A stretch of 64,000 nucleotides of DNA from Bos javanicus (GCF_032452875.1 NC_083881.1:65417689-65481688), one strand, 5' to 3'. Positions 1-12,959 are shown, counted from the first letter of the stretch. Translations and numbers: made by a program. The notes: generated by a model not told the origin, from the letters alone.

Positions 1-1160
1 TTATTGCTTTTGTAGATGCTCCAACAAAATATCATACACACACACAAGTACTTTACAAAACTGTTTTGATTACTTATTCCTCCTAAATGAACAGATTAAT
101 GACCAAAAGAATGAAAGTAAAGTGGTGCTGAATAGGAAATCCAACCAACCCCTCCCCCAAAAAATACTGTGCATGAATTGGAAGCAAAATCTTTTCTCGC
201 TCTTGTAAAAACAGAGCCAATTTAAGCTGATGTTGGATTATTGTGTGCAAACAGTTCCTGACTCGTTCACCAAGTGAAACAAAAGCTGTAAATGTTTTTC
301 TATGCCTCTTTTTGGCATTTTGGGAAAGGTTTCTGAAAGAAAAAAAAAATAGACTCAATTTAATTAAGTCTCTCACTCACACACACACAGGAACACACTT
401 TTTTCCCCTTTTAGGAATAGTTAAACATTTGAATAACTCACAATTATAAAACTTTGAATCGCAAAAAACATAAATTACCTTTAATACTTAAAGAAGGCTC
501 CAGTCATATTAGGGATCACTTTTTTGGTAAGGAAAACAATAAAAAAATGATAATTTTTTAAAAAATGAAGGAATCTATGGTGATATTTTAAATAAAAATA
601 AGCAAAATATAATCATCTGAAAGGGATCTAAACTGTTAAGTTCAAATTGCTTTTGTACTTTCCTATCTTCAACTAGCTAAAACTTCCTCTTTTGGGTAAA
701 ATATCTATGGCTTACAAAAAATAATGCAATATAAATTGTATTTATGTGCTACAGGGCAAAATATAATTAACCAAAATTGTATAATTCAAAACAACTGCCA
801 TTACTCAAATGTCCCATTATTATATGATTACATATTAACAATTCAAATTGTCTAAAACAAAATACAGAACTCAAAATATTCAATCTTATAAATTAGCTGT
901 CAATTTAAAGAATGACTTTGAATTTTTATTTTCAAGTATCCAGTTATAAATTATTTTATATGTAAAATTTATAAAATGGCAAATAGGTATGAAAAATCAT
1001 AGACTGGAGGGAGGAAGATACCAGTTAAAAGAACCACAGAAAATGAAAAGCATGAAAATTAGATTTACAAAAAATTAGTTATTATTAGGATTTATTAAAT
1101 TTTAAACTGTGAAATATAAAATAACTGAAATTTTAAAGTACATACACAAGTGAAATCATA
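1..1160. other. AT-rich intergenic DNA
   Basis: Short A- and T-runs and a small CA patch (362-388). The small open frames at 83-449 overlap on both strands and resemble nothing known. No gene seen. Confidence 0.6.
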
Positions 1161-1164
1161 TCAA

Positions 1165-1500
1165 CTGCAGCTGTTATTACTAAGTGCTTACTCTGTGTTA
1201 TGCATTGTGCTGGTCATTTTCTATCATTTCATTTAATCAAAACCTTGCATGAAGGGCCTCATGAACCATCTACACATAAAGAGTACTTTGAAATTTTCAA
1301 AAACCATTCTATAATTTTCTCATATGATCTTCACATTATGCTATGAACTAGACAAAAGGCAAAAGTAATTATTGGCTCTAAATAGATTACAGATAAGAAA
1401 ATAAAAGACATAAAGATTAAAATCACTGAGTCAGTAAAAAACAGAATTAAGAATTTAGTTGTCTACCTTCTAATCCTGAATCATTATCCACTATATAACA
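1165..1500 (-). repeat. MIR SINE, fragmented
   Basis: tactaagtgcttactctgtg followed by a decayed body with gattacagataagaaaata and attccactatataac-like end. Reverse orientation. Confidence 0.45.
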
Positions 1501-3630
1501 TTAATATCAGAGAGTCTTAGATTTAGGACTTCCTAAATGATTTAGGAAATAGCTTAAACTTAATCAGCAAATATTCATTGAGTTTCTACATTGTATAAAA
1601 CACAGAAGTATTTGTGTGATATAAAAAGAAATAGAAAAAGAGAGGGAAAATTGAAAAAAGGAAGAGAAGATTCCACTGAAGAACTTAATAAATGGCTGAG
1701 GACACATCAATCTTTAGAATAATTATAAAATAATATTTCAGTGCAAAATAGCTGTGAAAATACCTCATCTACTGATGTAATTTAACCCTGCTCAAATCTG
1801 ATAACAAATTATGTATTTTTTATTTATTTGGATTAATCAAATCTCAGAAAATTTTATCATACTAATTCTATTTTGCTAAACAGAAACGCTATATAGAAAT
1901 TATTGCTACAAAGAAAAACAACTAACAACTATGATATACCAGGCAATCTTTTCAGAAATTTTAGTTCTAACAATATCTGTTATAATATAATGTAATTTCA
2001 GTTGAACATATAAGAAACCAAAATATTTATCAAAATCCCCCCTCAAAAGTTATTGAGTATGAATGGGAAAGTTTAAATTATTAATGACCATACTCAAGAT
2101 AAATTTAAGCAGACATTACCATAGAGAAAAAAAACTTTGTACTATTAGACGACAAAAAAAAGAAAAAATCATGATGTACACATAAATAATATTTGGCTCA
2201 GAGTACTATTTGAAGAATGGTAATAAAAAATAAGTTAAACAAATTTATAAGATATAGATCATATTTTTTGGAAAAATAAGACAACTAATCAGAGGAACTT
2301 CACACACACAGATAGACACATAAAAGCAGTTAGGAGAAAGTCACTATATGCTTTTGAGAATAATTTCAAGATAAAATTATTTGCGGAATGAATACTGAGT
2401 TTAAAATAGTGGCATATGAAAAAAAGACAAGTCAGGACTTGATTTTATAACTTCTAAGAGAACTAACACATTGTTATCGCGGTTTGTTTTTTTTTAAGTG
2501 AATGATGACTTCTGCCTCTTCTCATATATGCTTTACCTTCATCTTCTAATTACTAATTATTTTTTTCTCTTTCAACAGTTCCATGTAACGGTTACAGACA
2601 AACCTCACTGATACAGTAACATGTCTGAAACTAGATTGGGAACAAAGCATTCAATAAACTATTTGTCTACCATCTATATGCTGAGCACATATCTAGGCAC
2701 TGGGGAATAACAAAGTTAAATAGAAAGAACATAGTAAATGCTCTCGAAACAGAGATTAGCTCAAGCCTTTCAAACTGCAGGTTATGACCTTTCAGGAATT
2801 TTGAATCAATTTAGTGGGTTTCAGACCAACTATTTCAAAAGGATACAATGATTAGAATAGAATCTTAAAACTCACTATACAGCACATAGTAAGGTAAACA
2901 TTGTTTCATGAAGGTTTTGTTTCAGTTACCTACATATGTGTGTGCACTGAGCCACAATGTAAAATTTTTTCATACTGTCAAAAGTTTAAGGGGAAAAAAA
3001 AAAAAAAAACCTTTGTTTAGGAAAATATCTGCAAGAAAGTTTCACAAAATAGTTCATCCCATAAAGATGTTCACAAGCTGGTAACTTCAAATGCTCTAGT
3101 CTACAGTAACTGATATGACTGAATAAATGTCTTACCAAAGAGGTAGTCAAACACAAGCAATATCCTTCTTTTGAAAAATGTTATCTTTATTTAGATCTCC
3201 TTTATTAAAATGTTCCCCAGTCAATCACAATGCTATGCAGTTCCAACCAAATATTTTTACCATTAGTTAATTCAACATAAAATGAAATGAATATGATACT
3301 TGTCTAACATGCTTGGGACTAAGAAGAGGGGGTTTGGGGATATAGTTATATTATGCCTGATGATACTCAGAAACATTATACTCTGAGTTGATTTTTAAGA
3401 ATTATAAGTTTTCCTCAAAGATGGTAAACCACTCTCATATTAATCAAGGAGTGCACAGTATCAAAATATTTACATTATGAAATGCTAAGTAATTTAAACA
3501 GTTCCAACAAAAGGTTGACCGGCCAGTCATACCACACTTTTTAGAGGCTGATTCATTCCAGCTAAACATATCTGAGCTCCACTGAGCTTGTTATGTTTAC
3601 TTACTTTTTTAATTTATTTAAAGTAAACTC
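1500..3630. other. AT-rich intergenic DNA
   Basis: No repeat or gene recognised; an A-run lies at 2994-3009. Confidence 0.55.
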
Positions 3631-3735
3631 TGACTAAATCCTAAACAGCTTGAAGTCAGAGAACACGTCTTATTCAATGCTTTGCATACACATAGTGAAT
3701 GCTAAATGACTACTGTTGAATGCATTGTTGATATT
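3630..3735 (+). repeat. L2 LINE 3'-end fragment
   Basis: gaagtcagagaacacgtctt, tacacatagtgaatgctaaa and tgttgaatgcattg follow the L2 3' end. Confidence 0.45.
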
Positions 3736-3929
3736 TATTTTATACTTTCACTTTACCAAAACATCTGAATTGATGTCCCAGATATACTGACAGATCTCTC
3801 TCCATTGAAAGTCCCCAGAAAATCTAAACCCATATGATCTATGCCTTTGCAATACTTTAACAATTAAACCTAGTATGCGTTATAGCAATTATTTTGTCCT
3901 AGCAAATACAGACACAGACTTAAATTACA

Positions 3930-4085
3930 GAATAAGAGTGTGTAAAGGTCACTTGATCTTACCCTTTCTCAAGGGGAAAATGAGATCTCGGAGAGGTTAT
4001 GCAGATAACCTGTGCAGGGCTAGAATAGGACTCAGGTCTTACAGTACCCAGCAGTATTCTTTCCTCTATAACGCACACTTATTTT
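3930..4085 (-). repeat. MIR SINE
   Basis: gagatctcggagaggttatg and ctagaataggactcagg fit the reverse strand of MIR. Confidence 0.5.
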
Positions 4086-4359
4086 CAGTCTGCCTCCACT
4101 TCACATTTTTTTTTTATTCTATACTATATGCAAAATACTTCCTAAGTCATCTAAGGATTTAAAAAATTAAGACAGTCCTTGGTATCAAGGTACTTTAAAA
4201 AATAAAAATATACACAAAAAAACATTCATAGATCTACGGGGAATTAAGTTTCAGTAAACTACTATAATAATTCAATTTACATCTCATATCCTCCAAAGAA
4301 TCATTCGTGACCACTTCAGATTGAACTATTATCTCTCTTTGGTAGTAAGAGTACAGATA

Positions 4360-4480
4360 GGCAATATGAAGCCTGGTTTTGTGTTGTGGCTCAACCACTA
4401 ACTAGATGTTTGAAAAATAATCATGCAGCTTCAGGTTACTGGTTTTTCAAATAGGGAGAGGGTACAGGAGTAAATGAGCT
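4360..4480 (+). repeat. MIR SINE fragment
   Basis: gaagcctggttttgtgttgt and ggctcaaccactaactag resemble the MIR head. Confidence 0.45.
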
Positions 4481-4972
4481 TTGAAGGCCCCTTTCAGATC
4501 CAAGCAACAATTGTCTGTACCAGACCATCCCAACTCTAACTTTCTATCAAAGCCATCCACTTACACAGTGTAAAGTTGCAGCTTTATCACCTGGGTTGTC
4601 GCAACTGTCCAGGGCTCTCACTTTATCCTTTATTCCTCCTGCTAGTCCACTGGCTTTCTGGCTCCTTTTTTCAGGTTATCTCTTACCCGCTTGATAACTG
4701 AACTCTGTTTCCCTGGTTCCGATCCTCACTGCTTTCTAAAGAACTTGGTTTGCACAGATCCTCTGGTTCTTCTTATGCCTGAACATGTCAGGAAAACACT
4801 CCCACATCATCTGCCTCTGGCCCATGGGATCCAAGACTGAGCACCTGCCCATTTGCAGGGACACCCAAGAAAGACACCAAGTTTGAGGCATCTTTCCAAG
4901 TAATAGTTTGAGATATTTCTCCTATTATTTTATCAGTTGTTACTTAAATATTTTATCATTTAACTTTTTGTA

Positions 4973-5163
4973 CTTAATTCTTTTTTTGATGTGAACCTTT
5001 TTTAAAGTCTTTATTGAGTTTGTTACAATAAGGCTTTTATTTTATGCTTTGTTTTTTTTTACCTCAAGGCATGTGGGATCTTAGCATACTCAATCAGGGA
5101 TGGAACCCACACCCCTGGCATTGGAAGGAAAAGAGTTAACTACTGGACTGCCAGGGAAGTTCC
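4973..5163 (-). mobile_element. tRNA-Glu-derived SINE (CHR/Bov type)
   Basis: On the minus strand it opens ggaacttccctggcagtcca and carries the tRNA-like promoter region, with a T-rich tail at its low end. A 10-bp target duplication actttttgta lies at 4963-4972 and 5164-5173. Confidence 0.85.
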
Positions 5164-5173
5164 ACTTTTTGTA

Positions 5174-6576
5174 TGTTACACAGATCTGCAATTCCCAAAA
5201 ATCTTGAGGTCAGACACATTTTGGAAGTCAGAATTTTTCAGATTTCAAAAATATAGCACATATATTATGCAAAACATACCCACTGTAATTAAAATAATTA
5301 ATATATCTGAAGTTAAACATAAGAATATTCCTCTTTTTATGAATATTCCTCTTAAGTGAAATAAATGAAGAATATAAAAAGCTTCACATCAGTTCAAGTC
5401 AGGTTTTTTGACTTGAATTAACCATTAACCAAATGAGTTAATCTTGAGTTAGATTCTACTGCTAAATATGATACAGAAAACAACAAAATTTAAGTTTTCT
5501 GGGATTTCAGAACTACACATAAAAGACTGTAATCTAATAAACTATGTGAAGCTTAGTATCAATGTAGGTATCACAAAGGCAGAAATCATGTCTTTTAATT
5601 CTTTGTATTTCTAGAAAAGTATACAATGCTCAATAAAACAGTTCATGTTTATTTGAAGAAATCTTTATTGAGTGCATACCACATGCCCAAAACTATACTC
5701 AAGTGTTGTGAAGCATTAAAAAAGAAATCTTATAACACCTAGAACCTGTCTTCAGAAGCATTACAATCTCAATGAGAACAAAGCATAAAACAAGTGTTAA
5801 AATACAAGCTTGGAATTGGTGCCAAAATTACTGATTTGGGCAATAAGGATGTCAAAATTGAGAGTAGTAAGTTTAAATGTGATGATTGTAATTTATTTTA
5901 ACAAGAGCTGTCAATATCTCTCAACTTTCAAAGTCGGCATAATGATTTATAGTCTGGAGAGGAAGTACCGTGTAATTTAGTATGGGAACTCTATTAGTCA
6001 CAAAAGATTAGATAGAAAATCACTGTAACTTTTGCTTCAGATATATGGATTTTCAGGCAAGGTTTCATTCACACTGATCCCAGAAATAGACAATCATAGG
6101 GATGACTCTACAGACTTAAAAATGAAGGTGAGTAAAACTGAGAATCAGCACCATATCACTACATACAACTCCCCTAGATGGGACAGCTTAATCCTGTGCA
6201 AAAATGAAATTATTTTTGACAAAATGAAATTTGAATTCAACTTTTTCTTGGTCAGTTGGGTCTACTTTGAAAGGAGTGGTAGATTCTGGTAAAAGTTAGT
6301 AGTTTCTTGAGCCAAGAATAAATCAGACAGGATGAGACACATTCACTCAGATCACACATTTGTAAATCTCTAAGCAATGTCAAAGATATCAGTGATCTAA
6401 TATTGGCTGTACTATATTAAACTTATTTTTATGATAGAATTTATCTGGAAGCTTTCAAACCAAAATGTTAAAGAACCATCAAAGGTGACAAATATGATTT
6501 AATCTATTTTACAGATGAACCCTTGAGCCTAGTGATACTGAAGGGCTAAAGTTCAATTAGATAATCAGTACATTAT
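5174..6576. other. AT-rich intergenic DNA with possible old repeat pieces
   Basis: Around 5570-5760 there are phrases of L2/MIR-like character (gtatacaatgctcaataaaa, aaatctttattgagtgcata). Otherwise nothing recognised. The 86-codon open frame at 6032-6292 has no features. Confidence 0.4.
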
Positions 6577-7388
6577 TCAGTTGAGTTCAATCGCTCAGTC
6601 ATGTCCGATTCCCCGTGACCCTGTGGACTGCAGCACACCAGGCCTCCCTGTCCATCACCAACACCAAGAGCCTACTCAAACTCATGTCCATCGCATTGGT
6701 GATGCCATCCAACCATCTCATCCTCTGTTGTCCCCTTCTCCTCCCACCATCAATCTTTCCCAGCATCAGGGTCTTTTCCAATGAGTCAGTTCTTCGCATC
6801 ATGTGGCCAAAGTATTGGAGTTTCAGCTTCAGCATCAGTCCTTCCAATGAGTATTCAGGACTGATTTCCTTTAGGATGGACTGGTTGGATCTCCTTGCAG
6901 TCCAAGGGACTCTCAAGAGTCTTCTCCAGCACCACAGTTCAAAAACATCAATTCTTCGGCACTCAGCTTTCTTTATAGTCCAACTCTCACATCCATACAT
7001 GACTACTGGAAAAACCATAGCTTTGACTAGATGGACCTTTGTTGGTAAAGTAATGTCTCTGCTTTTCGATATGCTGTCTAGATTGGTCATAACTTTTCTT
7101 CCAAGGAGCAAGTGTCTTTTAATTTCATGGCTGCAATCACCATCTGCAGTGATTTTGGAGACCAAAAAAATAAAGTCTCTCACTATTTCCATTGTTCCCC
7201 CATCTATTTCCCATGAAGTGATGGGACCAGATGCCATGATCTTAGTTTTTCGAATGCTGAGTTTCAAACCAACTGTTTCACTCTCCTTTCACTTTCATCA
7301 AGAAGCTCTTCAGTTCTTCTTTGCTTTCTGCCATAACAGTGGTGTCAGCTGTGTATCTGAGGTTTTTGATACTTCTCCCAGCAAAGTT
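6577..7388 (-). mobile_element. BovB LINE, 5'-truncated, with remnant reverse-transcriptase C-terminus
   Basis: A minus-strand open frame of 222 codons (7267-6599) carries the BovB words VFPVVMYGCESWTIKKAE, WCWRRLLRVPWTARRSNQS and LKLKLQYFGHMMRRTDSLEK. This is the C-terminal part of an RTE-type reverse transcriptase. Similarity continues to about 7388. The endonuclease and catalytic RT core are missing, so it is inactive. The 3' end of the element is at the low-coordinate side. Confidence 0.95.
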
Positions 7389-8448
7389 TTAAATATAAGA
7401 ATCTTGGTCCAACTTCACTGAGCTAATTACTATTAATAACCAACAACCAAATCTAGACAGAACCATTTGAAAAGTTATTGACCTAATTTCTTCTCCAATA
7501 TATAACCATCTTAAGTGACCAAGGCAAACTAATAAAAATGATTTGTTCATAAAAAAAAAATCTTCCCAAGCCTTACTTGTCAATTCTTCAATATCTGGCA
7601 CATAATGAAGAACTAGGAAAAAGCAAGTTATCAGATAAGAGGTAAAGTCCATTCCATTCTTCCTGGTCACATCCCCTACAGTCTTAAAGCAGTAACAATC
7701 CAGTTTGAAATTTACAAACCAAATAATAATCACTTGTTTCAAATAAGACAATTGATTTGACAAAGAAAAATTATCTTTGTTATCATGATACTCTTAAAGA
7801 AGCTGAATTCATTATCTGGTATCAGGTGAATTGTGAAGTATTTTTAGAAGATTTTTTTCTATCAATTGAATAAAGAAAAGGAAATATTCAAGCTGTCTAA
7901 ATTTGGGGAGAACAACCTGGCAGACCGTTACTGGCAAAAATGAAAGGAAGCCTGTAACTGATATCAGATGACATCTTCCATGGGGTCATTTTAGTAGTGA
8001 TACCATCTGACATCTTCTATAGGGTTATTTGGGGTAAGTGTGACATTTTCTTAATGAGAAGATTAGGAAGTTGCCCTAAAAGAGCCTTATATAATGTATA
8101 AGGCCAAGGAACATATGGATAAAGAGTTGCTGGAGAAGTGTAAATATGACTCTTGAAGGAGTAAATGAAGGTTAAACATTAACAGCTGGTCCAGGGGAAA
8201 TGAAGAGGGGGGAAAATAGTAAGCTGTCTGCTTCAGACTGGTGTTTCACTAACCACTAAGTCATCTTTATCTGTTTTCTATTTCAGATCACCTGGCAAAA
8301 ATATATTACATTCCAAAGTTTAAGGAAAAAACCTCTAAAAGTTGCTTTCATTTAGTTAAATTAACCAAAATAAAAGACATTTTAGGATTACAACTTTAAA
8401 TTTTGAGCTGCATAGGGTTTTGTTTTTTTTTCCTTTTAAAGAAAGAAG
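7389..8448. other. Intergenic DNA, nothing recognised
   Basis: A 124-codon minus-strand open frame (7763-7389) overlaps the end of the BovB fragment and has no known motif. No other element was seen. Confidence 0.5.
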
Positions 8449-8605
8449 TACCAACAAACAAGGACCTACTATATAGCACAGGGAACTATACTCAGTATTT
8501 TGTAATAACCTATAAGCGAAAAGAATCTGAAATAGATGTATAACTGAATCACTTTGCTGTACACCTGAAACTAACACAACATTCAAATCAACCATACTTC
8601 AATTT
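8449..8605 (+). mobile_element. L1 LINE 3'-end fragment
   Basis: It contains ctatatagcacagggaacta, actgaatcactttgctgtac and acctgaaactaacacaacat, ending in a cttcaattttttaaaa tail. This is the artiodactyl L1 3' UTR, 5'-truncated. Confidence 0.8.
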
Positions 8606-8635
8606 TTTAAAAAGCAGAACAATTTTAGCCACAAA

Positions 8636-8857
8636 CACGTGTGCTAAGTCACCTCAGTCATGTACATCTCTTTGCAACCCTGTGGACTCTAGCCCGCCAG
8701 GCTCCTCTGTCCATGGAATTCTGGAGGCAAGAATACTAGAGTGGGTTCCCATGCCATCCTCCAGGGGGATCTTTCTGACCCAGGGATAGAACCCGTGTCT
8801 CTTGTGTCTCCTGCATTGGCCAGTAGGTTCTTTACCATGAGTGCCACCTGGGAAGCT
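8636..8857 (-). mobile_element. Bov-tA/BOV-A SINE
   Basis: Reverse complement of the family: opens agcttcccaggtggcactca on the minus strand. The plus strand shows gtctcctgcattggcca and cagtcatgtacatctctttg. Confidence 0.9.
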
Positions 8858-9150
8858 AAATATATCATATTACAGTTTTTAAGGGCTCTCAATTTGTACG
8901 TAGACTAGAAAAACCATCAACCCCCCTCCCCACTCCCATCAACCTTCCACTTCAAAACTATATATATCACAACTTTGCTCCTGCATTCTCTGCTCAGAAT
9001 CCATTCATTTGGTTCAGGAACACCAAGTCTTCCGGACAGTTTGAAAATCAAGATATTACTGGTTGCTGATTACTCAAGTTGCATGGGGGAGTTAATTGAA
9101 TTAGATGTAAGAATTAAATGTCCCAACAAATTTACTATAGAATACTATGG

Positions 9151-9184
9151 CATCGCTTCTCTGCCTTTTGGCTAAGATCAAGCG
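9151..9184 (+). ncRNA. U2 snRNA 5' fragment, retro-inserted pseudogene
   Basis: atcgcttctctgccttttgg followed by ctaagatcaag matches the first 30-plus nucleotides of U2 snRNA, with about two substitutions. It is flanked by perfect 13-bp direct repeats tagaatactatgg at 9138-9150 and 9185-9197. This is a 3'-truncated retro-copy, not a functional gene: the Sm site and downstream stem-loops are absent. Confidence 0.85.
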
Positions 9185-9757
9185 TAGAATACTATGGAAG
9201 AGCCAGCTCATTCTGCAAGGGTATGGCATAAATTTCAGTCAGTAAGTATATCTATCCCTAGGACACTTCTGGTAGTACTGCATATATGAAATTACTGGAG
9301 TGAAGAGCAAGAATTTTCCACTGAGATCCAATCCTATTCTGCCATTGTGACAAAATCATTTATAATTTTGGAAGCCGAATAAATGAACTTAAGAAGCTCC
9401 CTTTGCCTCAAATCATGTTTTAGGAGTAAAAAAAGAAAAAATAGTCACTTATGATTCAGGTGTTTTTTTTTAAACTTGCCATTCAAGTACTAATTTTTCC
9501 TAGTGTTAAAAAAGTAACACAGATGTTAATCAGTCTTTCATCTCTGGAAAATATATGCAATGGTATTGGGTATTGTTATATCACACATCTTACAGTCTGG
9601 AGAAGTAGTAGTATGTAATTTGGTAAATAAATTCTGTTAGCCATAAAAAGCTATACTGAAAATCCCTATAACTTTTATTCTAAGTTTAAGGCTAATGTTC
9701 AAAGTTTCAGTAAATATAATGCTAATAATACATCATGAGGTAAAAAAAAAAAAAACT

Positions 9758-10115
9758 GTTCAGTTCAGTTCAGTCACTCAGTAGTGTTCGACTCTTTGGG
9801 ACTCCATGAAACGCAGCACACCAGGCCTCCCTGTCTATCACAAACTCCTGGAGCCTACCCAAACTCATGTAAATTGAGTCAGTGATGCCATCCAACCATC
9901 TCATCCTCTGTCATCCCCTTCTCCTCCTGCCCTCAATCTTTCCCAGCATCAGGGTCTTTTCAAATGAGTCAGCTCTTCGCATCAGGTGGCCAAAGTTTTG
10001 GAGTTTCAGCTTCAACATCAGTCCTTCCAATGAATACTCAGGACTGTTCAGGAGTGTTCAGTCCTTCCAATGAACACTCAGGACCAATGAACACTCATCT
10101 CCTTTAGGATGGAAC
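9758..10115 (-). mobile_element. BovB LINE 3'-end fragment with internal micro-duplication
   Basis: Opens gttcagttcagttcagtcac and carries gcagcacaccaggcctccct, as in the other two copies. Between 10021 and 10097 the words ccttccaatga and acactcagga recur, showing local duplication. No long open frame remains. Confidence 0.92.
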
Positions 10116-11014
10116 TACCCCTGATAAAAATGATCATGACCAATACTGAGCATGCAACTCATTTTGTTATGGCAAATATATATTTGCTTATAAATTTTAC
10201 CATAAAACTTATAATCAAGTTGCATAAGCTCATATTAAATAGCACATGTATACAGTTTTGGTTTTATTCATTTAGTTAACAATAATGGAATACATGGTAT
10301 AAGACATCATGCTAGGTAAGTTGTCTCTACCCACAAGAAGCTTAAAGTCTAAGAGGTAAATTTTAAAAAATGTACACAAACAGGAAGCAACTGGAATAAA
10401 TAAAAGCTGTAAATAATGAGAGAAATACAAAGCACCAGGAGAATTTACAGATGGGAGTAATCAGAGAACTTCACAGAGGATGAGGCATCTGACAGGTTGA
10501 ATTTCCTGTCTGAAATTGAAGGATGGGTTGAATTTCCAAAGAGATGAGGTGGAGGATTACATAAATACACTATTTATGATGTATTTATTATATCCAGTAT
10601 ATTCCTAGCACATGTAAAGTACTAAGGATACATCTATTAACAAGATACATAAATACATTTTCTGCATGAATGAAATTTGTAGTCCAGTGGGATATATATC
10701 CTAAATAATAAACAAAAATAATATTCTGACATATAAAACCAATGAAACACAAAAATAGCAGGAGGCATATTGCATAATTGCACCAATTTAACATAGAACA
10801 TATTTAGGCGCTGGTTAACCCAAGTGTTGGAAGCAAAATTTTTGATACATTTCAATCATTCGCACCTCCATGTTGTCTTTACTGGAGTAAAATAGATCAT
10901 CCAATAATCTAGATTGAGTAATTTGAAAGAAACTTTGATTAAAAGTCTAAAAACATATGTTTAAACTGTACCATTTTAAAAGCAAATATATATAAAAAAG
11001 AAATGTCTACCCAT
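10116..11014. other. AT-rich intergenic DNA
   Basis: Possible old repeat at 10260-10540, not classifiable. No gene seen. Confidence 0.45.
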
Positions 11015-11190
11015 ATCTGGAGTTTGACTCTTTCCTCTGCTACAAACTGGCTGTGTGAACTTGAGGTCACCACTGTCTACCTGATTCCCCAGTGACAGAA
11101 CCAACACAATGGTATCTACTTTAGAAGGCTTATTGTGAAAATCACATGAGATAAACATACCTTAAAGCACTTTATAAGACACAAAATACT
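11015..11190 (+). repeat. MIR SINE fragment
   Basis: ggagtttgactctttcctct, actggctgtgtgaacttga and gtgaaaatcacatgagataa follow MIR order. Confidence 0.55.
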
Positions 11191-11399
11191 ACACAAAGGT
11201 AAGGTAATGTAGTTATTATATATATTTAACTTCCCATGTAATTTTACTACCTACTTAACTAACATAATCTTTATCAAATAAAAAATAAACCATTCTGTTT
11301 AACTACTTTATATACATATTCAAAGAAGACATAGAATCACACTATCAGAAACTTGCGTATCAGGTTGAAACTAAACTGGAAGCAAAACCTTAAAGGATT

Positions 11400-11608
11400 T
11401 GTTGTTGTTTAGTCGCTAAGTCATGTCTGACTCTTTTGTGACCCCATGGACTGTAGCCCACCACGGTCCTCTGACCATGGGATTTTCCCAGACAAGAATA
11501 CTGAAGTGGGTTGCCATTTCCTTCTTCAGGGCATCTTCCCAACCCAGGGATCAAACCAGTGTCTCCTGGAGTGACGGATACTCTACCACTGAGCCACCAG
11601 GGAAGCCA
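11400..11608 (-). mobile_element. BOV-A SINE
   Basis: Minus-strand start ggcttccctggtggctcagt, full-length form, ending in an AAC-rich tail (gttgttgtt on plus). Confidence 0.93.
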
Positions 11609-12513
11609 GAAGGCTTCCTTCTGGTCAAGTTCAATTATCATCTGTTTAAACCATAAACTCTATTTCTTTTCCCAAAAATTCATGCAGGTTTTAAGTCTAA
11701 TATCCTGAGGTCCTGAAACAGTTACTAGAACAGGTTCACTTTCAGATCACACTATGTAAAATAAATGATAATTTTTTTTAAATAGAGGCTTTGTTTGGAA
11801 ATTAGTTCTTCCATATATTAGACTAGTCATTAACAGATTAAAATGTCTCTTTATAGTCTGCACATTTTAGTCATTTTGTATTTATAATCACTGCTGAATA
11901 ATTTCCAAAACAGCATAAAATCACTTTAAAAACCAAAGTTCAGGAGTGCCAGTATCTACCAACAGGCAGATCTCTATGAGACTGAAAATATACACAGATT
12001 AAGTTAGTGCCATTCAATCTCTTCATAGCCCTACCATCCATACAGAACTCAAGAATTTATATTGGTCATAAACACAAGGAGTTCAGGAATTTCCTTTTAT
12101 TTCTGATGGGAGTTTTCCAAAGATTATTCACTGATAAGATTTGGTCTTACACTTAAGTATGATGATAAATTCAATAACACATTTCATTTTCGCACAACTG
12201 CTCCAGTTCCAGTGGATTCACTAATGATTTACAGACCATGACACATTTGCAAATAATAGGATTCTTACAGTTTGATAAAGACTATCCCAAACACAATATT
12301 TTTATAATCATACTGGAATTTTATTTATATATTGGAGTTACTTCTCCTTGTTCCTGTTACTGATATGTGAGCTTACAGATAGCAATAAGCAGAAATAGTT
12401 TTTGAACAAACCCCTATTTCTAGAAAAGAATTTGAACCAAACCCTACGAATGAGTATGTCTTATAAAAGAGTGTTAGATTCATTTGTCAATCTTTAACAA
12501 ATGACAGTGATAG
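11609..12513. other. AT-rich intergenic DNA
   Basis: Nothing recognised up to the tandem duplication at 12514. Confidence 0.5.
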
Positions 12514-12836
12514 GCGAGCCCTTTGCAAATAGTCAAGAATCAGAATTTCTGCCTTACATCTTCCTTTAAAACCGTCAGCGAATCTGAATTAAGATTTTCT
12601 ACTTACGATCTCTTTCGCTGACATTTCACCCTTCTAAGTCCCTCCCAACACACACACACACACACACTTTAAAGAGGAGAAGATGAAGAAGGAACTGGAG
12701 CGAGCCCTTTGCATATAGTCAAGAATCAGAATTTCTGCCTTACATCTCCCTTTAAAACCGTCAGCGAATCTGAAATATTAAGATTTTCTACTTACGATCT
12801 CTTTCGCTGACATTTCATCCTTCTGACTAACTCCCT

Positions 12837-12909
<73 letters not shown>

Positions 12910-12935
12910 TAAAGAGGAGAGGAAGAGGATGAAGG
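12514..12935. repeat. Tandem duplication (two copies, period about 186 bp) with (CA)n tracts
   Basis: Copy 1 starts at 12514 and copy 2 at 12700, both opening gcgagccctttgca. Each runs through tagtcaagaatcagaatt, aaaaccgtcagcgaatctga and cttacgatctctttcgctg. Each then reaches a (CA)n tract (12650-12667 and 12839-12907) and closes with actttaaagaggaga. Copies differ at few sites outside the CA tract, which is much longer in copy 2. The second copy abuts CpG island A. Confidence 0.92.
12839..12907. repeat. (CA)n microsatellite
   Basis: About 34 uninterrupted CA units at the end of the second copy of the 186-bp duplication; likely length-polymorphic. Confidence 0.95.
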
Positions 12936-12959
12936 TCTGGACGGGTCCCTCTCCAGTAG

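Noticed and set aside
6615..7421. 268-codon plus-strand open frame
   Set aside because: It is antisense to the BovB reverse-transcriptase remnant.
12650..12907. CRISPR-like or regulatory array from the repeated units
   Set aside because: There are only two long tandem copies with a microsatellite, in a mammalian genome; a simple tandem duplication.
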